This document shows, one piece after another, positions 13,423 to 13,645 of a DNA stretch of 13,645 nucleotides. The stretch lies in assembly GCA_028691155.1 (NCBI GenBank), contig JAQUZV010000030.1, positions 1 through 13,645 on the forward strand, written 5' to 3'. The notes beneath the pieces are model-generated. The model was not told the origin of the DNA. It worked only from the letters and a program-made list of their open reading frames with translations, and made no database searches. Within the stretch, counting starts at the first letter, position 1. Every line of letters begins with the position of its first letter. Both the position numbers and the translations under genes were made by a program. Source of the DNA: Victivallales bacterium (lineage in GTDB: Bacteria > Verrucomicrobiota > Lentisphaeria > Victivallales > SZUA-371).

Positions 13423-13645
13423 TCATCGCTTGGTTCCGATGGCACTATAATAGTAATCGAAAGGGTCCTGCGCCCGTTCACGCTCGTCGTTTTTTTGAAA
13501 TTCATGCCAGTATTCCAACGCTTTGACCATATTCGGATCCGAAGACACCACCAGCTTGTCGTCCTGAATGCCCGTATGCGTCTTGACCCGATGGTAAAAA
13601 ATATCCCCGAGACAATAATTGGCATAATTGGCCCCCAATGCCGCC
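13423..13645 (-). CDS. Sel1-repeat-like protein, second copy, C-terminal end only (gene runs off the window)
   Basis: The stop TGA is at 13425-13423 and the frame is open to the window edge, giving the last 73 residues of a paralogue of the gene at 8536-11049. The visible part includes LGANYANYCLGDIFYHRV and ends DYYYSAIGTKR. Compared with the first copy it has four residue changes (R to H, N to R, and RQ to KR at the end). At the DNA level it is about 96% identical, with a 127-bp identical block at the edge. It presumably shares the exported Sel1 scaffold role. The N-terminal half, including whether it has the CxxC pairs, cannot be seen. Confidence 0.88.
   Translation of the reverse strand, partial: AALGANYANYCLGDIFYHRVKTHTGIQDDKLVVSSDPNMVKALEYWHEFQKNDERERAQDPFDYYYSAIGTKR

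Overview
The window is a moderately GC-rich stretch of bacterial chromosome. It carries two clear lipoprotein signal peptides, three Sec-type signal peptides and no eukaryotic features, so it comes from a diderm-style bacterium. The serial duplication of envelope proteins of unknown function and the long convergent genes would suit the Planctomycetes-Verrucomicrobia-Lentisphaera group, but this placement is a guess; no rRNA or marker gene is present. I saw no tRNA, CRISPR array, insertion sequence or phage gene.

Left half, plus strand. A CNNM/CBS/CorC-type membrane protein (70-1293, true start probably a little upstream) is followed after 24 bp by two tandem paralogous lipoproteins (1318-3273 and 3490-5772). 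These are built of aromatic, proline-centred beta-like segments and contain a perfectly periodic 55-residue repeat, in two copies in the first protein and four in the second. I do not recognise the family. Next comes a short region with a strong GC hairpin and a small ORF (5871-6020) overlapping the start of a large fusion protein (6007-8535): an alpha/beta hydrolase joined through a hydrophobic segment to a domain with the HHxxxDG signature of CoA-dependent acyltransferases. The small ORF and the fusion gene would become one 887-residue reading frame if an A6 run right after the small ORF's start lost one base.

Right half, minus strand. Three exported proteins of unknown function are encoded head to tail: a Cys/His-rich secreted protein (12807-11953), a small secreted protein (11943-11236) and a large Sel1-repeat protein with two CxxC pairs (11049-8536). 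The Sel1 gene converges on the fusion gene with its stop codon directly abutting the other stop. A 615-bp mostly non-coding region follows. It holds a possible 67-codon gene with its own promoter-like sequence and ribosome site. The window ends inside a second copy of the Sel1 gene whose last 223 bp are about 96% identical to the first.

The theme is duplication of exported proteins: a lipoprotein pair differing by repeat number, and a Sel1 pair with signs of recent duplication or gene conversion. The window-scale candidates for something undescribed are the 55-residue-repeat lipoproteins and the hydrolase-acyltransferase fusion. Any functional link between them rests only on adjacency and strand.
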